Positions 6,716 to 10,206 of a DNA stretch of 10,206 bases are shown here, piece by piece. Made by a program: the position numbers and the translations under genes. The notes beneath the pieces were generated by a model. That model ran no database searches and was not told where the DNA came from. It saw only the letters and a list, made by a program, of their open reading frames with translations. Origin of the DNA: Chloroflexota bacterium (GTDB lineage Bacteria > Chloroflexota > Dehalococcoidia > Lucifugimonadales > Lucifugimonadaceae); NCBI GenBank assembly GCA_002730795.1, contig PCAX01000002.1, positions 106,195 to 116,400 of the forward strand. The letters are read 5' to 3'. Positions within the stretch are counted from its first letter, which is position 1. Each line of letters starts with the position of its first letter.

Positions 6716-9700
6716 ATGAGATCACTGCAGTTGAAATTTTCGCTTATATCGATATCACTGGTACTTTTAGTTTTTGTTGGGATAATGGGATGTGGAGGTA
6801 AAAAGGAACCAACACCGGTTCCTGCTACGGCAGTACCCCCTACTGCTACATCTTTACCTGAACCTACTGCTACTCCAGAACCAGAACCTACTGCTACCCC
6901 CAAACCTGAACCTACTGCTACTCCAGAACCAGAACCTACTGCTACCCCAGAACCAGAGGCTGCGGAGGAACCAGAAGAGAAGAAGGTTAGTAATGCACCG
7001 GTTCCGATTTCAATTTTGGAAGGTAAAGCTCAGTTCAAGGTTCCGGAAGGTGACTGGTCTGATGCCTTTAATGCACAACCTCTGGAAAATGGTTGGACTG
7101 TTCGAACGCTTAATGTTTCGCGAGCTGTTCTGCGGTTCCCTGATGGATCCGAAGTATTATTACTGCCTTTATCCCAAGTAACAATAGAGAGATTCCAGAT
7201 GCTTACGGGAGGCGCCGCAGAAGGCGAGGGGTTCCTTGGTGCTGATCAAGGATTAATACAAGAAAGACACGCCAAAATCAATCTTGATTCCGGGAACATA
7301 AGTTTCAACGTTGCCCAGGCTGAATCACCGCCTAATTCTTGGGTTTTTGGTACTCAGGACGGTGTTGTAACAATTCAAGGAACGCAGGGTAATTTAAAGC
7401 GACGTGTTTCTGCTACGGCTAGTGAAGATGGGGAAAATGTAAATGTGGGTGTGGATTTCAAAGTTGAACTTCTTGAAGGTACAGCGACCATGATGAGACA
7501 TGGGGGAGATAAGGATCTTAATGCGGCCGTTGTTAAACCTGGAGTAGGTTTTGAAGAAGTTAAGGTGCATGAAGTTAACATAAACGAAGATTTGGCGGGT
7601 GGATCAGCTGTTGATATTGATGGGGACGGTTCCATCGACCAAAAAGACCTAATTCTTACTGCCGATGTTGGACAAGCTGCTGAAATGAACCCAGTATTTG
7701 CTGAAGCGGTTTCTCAGGTAATTCCTGACCCAATAGCCCTTAAAGAAATAGCCGGCAATTCAGGACTTGACGCTGTCCAAGCTCAAACTGAGTTGGCAGC
7801 GCTCGCTGGTCCGGGCATAGTTGACACGATAAAAGAAAATAGCGGAGCGAACGTTCTCGAGGTTGCGGCAGCGGCTGCCCAAGAACAGATGGCAGGTGAG
7901 ATTGATCCCGAAATAGTGGCAATTTCAGCAACTACCGTAGAAACGATTGACGAAATACCCGGTTTAGATATTGCCCCTGAAGGTGTTGTTTCGCTTAGTG
8001 AAGCTGAATCTGATCCGGACTTATTAAGGGAACGGATAGCCGCTGGTGAAGTAGAAGGAATGAAGGTTCTTGCGGATGATACGAAGATAGATAATATTAG
8101 CGGACAGAAATTGTCCATTGCGGATATAAAGGAAATACGAAGAGCGGAATTTGAGCCGCCTCACTCGGATCCATTGTTTGATGAGGAAGGAACTCAAATT
8201 GGAGTCAAGGCCCCCGACCAAGTCGTTTTTGATGGTGGCGGTAACCCTGTAGGCAAGCGTCCTGGCGACTTAGTTGCCGTAGATGAAACCGGTCAAATAG
8301 ACACCGAAGCGGCAGTTCCTGATGTTTTTTACGTACAAGATAGAACAGGAGAAGACAAGCTCCATGCCACCACTTTCTTTAATGCCTTTGTGCCTAAAGC
8401 GTCAGTAGAATCTAACGTAGGGCAAAAGGGAGAAAAGGCAATTAACTTGTCCACCTTCTCCTCCGATGGTCGTCCGGTACCATCAATTATTCAATATGAC
8501 CCCGATGGGAACCCGATGGGAGCCATACCTATGGAGGGTGCACTAACGGATCAAAGTGGTGAGCAATTAAAACCACCGATTATACCTGGCTTAACAGTTG
8601 GGGCAGATGGAACTATAGAAAGCCAAACCCCCCTACCTGTTCTCATAAAAGATGAGGAAGGTGGGATGCGTGAGTTTACTGTTCCTCCGCCTATAGTGTT
8701 TGATAAAGACGGTAAAGCTACTGGAATGATGGAGCCGCCTCTTATGGCTATAGGAGATACGGGAGTAACCGGCCTTGAGGCTGGTGACGTTATCACAAAA
8801 GATTTCTTTGTAGAACGAGCTGAAACCTTTAAGGAATCACTGGGATCAGCATCGGCATCTGGTCAAGGTCCTTCTGGAATGATGGCCGGAATGATGGGAT
8901 CAATGATGGGTGGCAAAATGGGACAAATGATGCGAGTTGCTGCTATGGATTCGGCTGGAGGTGCACCTATGGTTGGGATGGGAACACAGATGCAATCCAT
9001 GTTCACCGCCCCAATGGGTGGACCCGGAGATATGGAAGGCATGCCAGGGATGGATAAATGGAAAATGAACGACGCCGTAATATTTGACCAGAAAGGTGAA
9101 AGCCATACTCACCATGAGATGAGGATGTCAGAAATTTTCCGAGATGCAGATACAGGCGCAGTTGCTGGATTTGCACCGATATCAGAAATTATGTGTATGA
9201 ACCAAAATTGTTTTAAGGACGCTTTCGACCGTCCGGAACTCATGGACATGATCGAAGAAAAAATGATGGTGTTCACAGAGGACGAAACTGGGAACAAAGT
9301 TATGGCTGAATTCGGCGGAAAGGCACTATTCACAGAAGATGGTCAGATGGCTGGATTTATGCCGCCTCCAATTACATCCATGATGGGAAGTATGATGGAT
9401 ATGATGGGTGGAGGACCAGGTGGACCAATGGGAGGACCAGGTGGACCAATGGGAGGACCAGGTGGACCAATGGGAGGACCTGCGCAGTTTGGAGCCCGTG
9501 ACATGATGATGTTCGGAGGTGGTGGACCAATGGGAGGTCCAGGAGGCCCAGGAGGCCCAGGTGAAGGTGGTTTTGGGGTGGACTTTGGTGCCATGGAAGG
9601 CCCTATGAAACTTATGACTCGAGGCGGAATGATGGGCGGTCCCGGAGGACCAGGTGGTCCAATGGGCGGTCCAGGAGGTCCTGGTGGAGGAGGAATGGAA

Positions 9701-10206
9701 TTTGAAATACCTGAGGAGATGATGCAGATGATGATGGGTGGTCCAGGTGGTCCAGGTGGTCCAGGTGGTCCAGGTGGTCCAGGTGGTCCAGGTGGCCCAG
9801 GTGGCCCAGGTGGAATGCCTATGACTATGGGAGGAGGAGACTTTATGCCTGATACATTCTTCCAGCCCGAATTTGGTGGTCGCTATGATGACGATATGGG
9901 ATTTAGAGGTAAAGACGAATTTGCCCCAGATATGTCTTTCGATTTTGGAGGTCCCGCTCAGTTTGATTTCGGCCATGCCCATGATTTCCATCATGGTAGT
10001 GTAGGGTCTGAAGATATAGGTGATAAATTCTTTAGCGACATGAATGATTTTAAAGCTCAAAGGTCATTCACTGAACGGCAGCAATTCGGTGAAATGGCTT
10101 CCGTAATTCAAGGAGAATATGACAAGGCACTCGGAATTGAGCGAGAAAACTTTATGCCACCTCCAATGGGAGGTCCTATGGGAGGACCTATGGGAGGTCC
10201 AGGGGG
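6716..10206 (+). CDS. Giant repeat-rich lipoprotein with FecR-like domain (3' end beyond window)
   Basis: The frame is open for 1163 codons with no stop before the right edge, so the gene is incomplete. Residues 1-26 are a lipoprotein signal: basic MRSLQLK, a hydrophobic core and lipobox IMGC with Cys26. A PTATPEPE stalk follows (about 34-80), then acidic EEPEEKK. Residues about 98-290 look like a FecR-type beta domain (ILEGKAQFKV, then RAVLRFPDGSEVLLLP and VVTIQGTQGNL). A dockerin/EF-hand-like loop lies at 300-311 (Asp300, 302, 304, 308, 311). Residues about 315-475 are acidic and helix-prone. From about 487 hairpin-like 'FDxDGxxxGxxPP' motifs recur. Met-rich runs (722-739), HTHHEMRM (797-804) and Cys827/Cys832 precede GGP/GGPM repeats from about 899. 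A GGGG site (6705-6708) lies 7 nt before the ATG. It is likely anchored to the membrane and exposed outside. Function is unknown; adhesion, matrix or metal binding are guesses. Confidence 0.88.
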   Translation, partial: MRSLQLKFSLISISLVLLVFVGIMGCGGKKEPTPVPATAVPPTATSLPEPTATPEPEPTATPKPEPTATPEPEPTATPEPEAAEEPEEKKVSNAPVPISILEGKAQFKVPEGDWSDAFNAQPLENGWTVRTLNVSRAVLRFPDGSEVLLLPLSQVTIERFQMLTGGAAEGEGFLGADQGLIQERHAKINLDSGNISFNVAQAESPPNSWVFGTQDGVVTIQGTQGNLKRRVSATASEDGENVNVGVDFKVELLEGTATMMRHGGDKDLNAAVVKPGVGFEEVKVHEVNINEDLAGGSAVDIDGDGSIDQKDLILTADVGQAAEMNPVFAEAVSQVIPDPIALKEIAGNSGLDAVQAQTELAALAGPGIVDTIKENSGANVLEVAAAAAQEQMAGEIDPEIVAISATTVETIDEIPGLDIAPEGVVSLSEAESDPDLLRERIAAGEVEGMKVLADDTKIDNISGQKLSIADIKEIRRAEFEPPHSDPLFDEEGTQIGVKAPDQVVFDGGGNPVGKRPGDLVAVDETGQIDTEAAVPDVFYVQDRTGEDKLHATTFFNAFVPKASVESNVGQKGEKAINLSTFSSDGRPVPSIIQYDPDGNPMGAIPMEGALTDQSGEQLKPPIIPGLTVGADGTIESQTPLPVLIKDEEGGMREFTVPPPIVFDKDGKATGMMEPPLMAIGDTGVTGLEAGDVITKDFFVERAETFKESLGSASASGQGPSGMMAGMMGSMMGGKMGQMMRVAAMDSAGGAPMVGMGTQMQSMFTAPMGGPGDMEGMPGMDKWKMNDAVIFDQKGESHTHHEMRMSEIFRDADTGAVAGFAPISEIMCMNQNCFKDAFDRPELMDMIEEKMMVFTEDETGNKVMAEFGGKALFTEDGQMAGFMPPPITSMMGSMMDMMGGGPGGPMGGPGGPMGGPGGPMGGPAQFGARDMMMFGGGGPMGGPGGPGGPGEGGFGVDFGAMEGPMKLMTRGGMMGGPGGPGGPMGGPGGPGGGGMEFEIPEEMMQMMMGGPGGPGGPGGPGGPGGPGGPGGPGGMPMTMGGGDFMPDTFFQPEFGGRYDDDMGFRGKDEFAPDMSFDFGGPAQFDFGHAHDFHHGSVGSEDIGDKFFSDMNDFKAQRSFTERQQFGEMASVIQGEYDKALGIERENFMPPPMGGPMGGPMGGPG
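6857..6952 (+). repeat. Two 48-bp tandem units encoding the Pro/Thr/Glu stalk
   Basis: Unit one is 6857-6904 and unit two 6905-6952, nearly identical. Each encodes PEPTATPEPEPTATP plus Lys or Glu, and each is itself built of two related 24-bp halves. The few differences (CCC AAA versus CCA GAA at the unit ends) suggest recent duplication. The length is a multiple of three, so copy-number change would lengthen or shorten the stalk without shifting the frame. Confidence 0.9.
9410..9472 (+). repeat. Three perfect 21-bp tandem units encoding GGPGGPM
   Basis: Units at 9410-9430, 9431-9451 and 9452-9472 are identical at the DNA level, each encoding Gly-Gly-Pro-Gly-Gly-Pro-Met. Perfect identity points to recent expansion by slippage or recombination. 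Related but less regular Gly-Pro-rich blocks occur at 9515-9562 and 9635-9694. Confidence 0.93.
9737..9808 (+). repeat. Eight 9-bp tandem units encoding Gly-Gly-Pro
   Basis: Six consecutive GGTGGTCCA units (9737-9790) are followed by two GGTGGCCCA units (9791-9808), encoding (Gly-Gly-Pro)8 and then Gly-Gly-Met. The block keeps the frame at any copy number. The regular Gly-Gly-Pro triplet resembles collagen-like G-X-Y sequence with X = Gly, or a polyglycine-II type helix. Confidence 0.95.
10166..10201 (+). repeat. Three 12-bp units encoding MGGP at the window edge
   Basis: Three ATG-GGA-GGN-CCN units, with third-base differences (GGT/GGA and CCT/CCA), encode Met-Gly-Gly-Pro three times. The window ends just afterwards in a G run, still inside Gly-rich coding sequence, so the repeat region continues beyond the edge. 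Confidence 0.85.

Noticed and set aside
7375..8221. Several leftward frames of 63-111 codons within the lipoprotein gene
   Set aside because: They are low-complexity Ser/Thr/Pro-rich shadows of the Glu/Ala/Gly-rich plus frame, with no start signals or recognisable motifs.
9410..9808. Regularly repeated DNA that might suggest a CRISPR array
   Set aside because: Units are 9-21 bp with no unique spacers, are in frame with the surrounding gene and encode Gly-Gly-Pro; this is a coding tandem repeat.
9326..10060. A 244-codon leftward frame rich in Trp-Thr-Thr and His/Ser repeats
   Set aside because: It is the reverse complement of the Gly-Gly-Pro coding repeats. Its odd composition is a direct consequence of GGT/CCA units, and it has no recognisable domain; the plus frame continues a well-formed exported protein.

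Overview
The window reads as an AT-rich bacterial chromosome segment, most likely from a member of the Chloroflexota and perhaps a marine SAR202-type Dehalococcoidia. The assignment is an inference with three supports: a lipoprotein stalk of PTATPEPEPTATP type, which is common in Chloroflexota surface proteins; a mix of CaiB/BaiF CoA-transferase, HpcH/HpaI aldolase, Ldh2-type dehydrogenase, SDR and M81 genes typical of organic-acid-degrading heterotrophs; and tight gene packing. No rRNA, tRNA, CRISPR array, insertion sequence or phage gene was seen.

Layout. Positions 1-850 hold a leftward pair: the N-terminus of an M81 (MlrC-like) protein, cut by the window edge, preceded by a small membrane protein with a LiaF-like C-terminal domain. 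A 134-bp divergent gap leads to a rightward four-gene unit at 985-2962: an Ldh2-family oxidoreductase, two tiny CDGSH iron-sulfur proteins in tandem, and a VOC (glyoxalase/extradiol dioxygenase-fold) protein whose GTG start overlaps the preceding stop. It meets, with a 4-bp gap, a leftward pair at 2967-5159: a CaiB/BaiF CoA-transferase followed by an HpcH/HpaI-family aldolase. A second divergent gap precedes an SDR oxidoreductase at 5255-6025, which meets oligoribonuclease (orn, 6028-6570, leftward) with a 2-bp gap.

From 6716 to the right edge a single reading frame stays open for at least 1163 codons. It encodes a very large exported lipoprotein: lipobox Cys26, a Pro/Thr/Glu stalk, a FecR-like beta domain, one dockerin/EF-hand-like calcium loop, an acidic helical stretch, a series of degenerate 'FDxDGxxxGxxPP' hairpin-like motifs, a Met-rich segment with His and Cys clusters, and long Gly-Gly-Pro(-Met) repeats. 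The frame has no stop before the window edge. This is the most unusual item here, and I know of no described family with this combination.

The metabolic genes plausibly work together on carboxylic or hydroxy acids (CoA activation, aldol or CoA-ester cleavage, NAD(P)-dependent oxidation of hydroxy acids and alcohols), but no specific substrate can be read from the sequence. The two CDGSH proteins could be electron carriers or Fe-S donors for the oxidoreductase unit; this too is inference.
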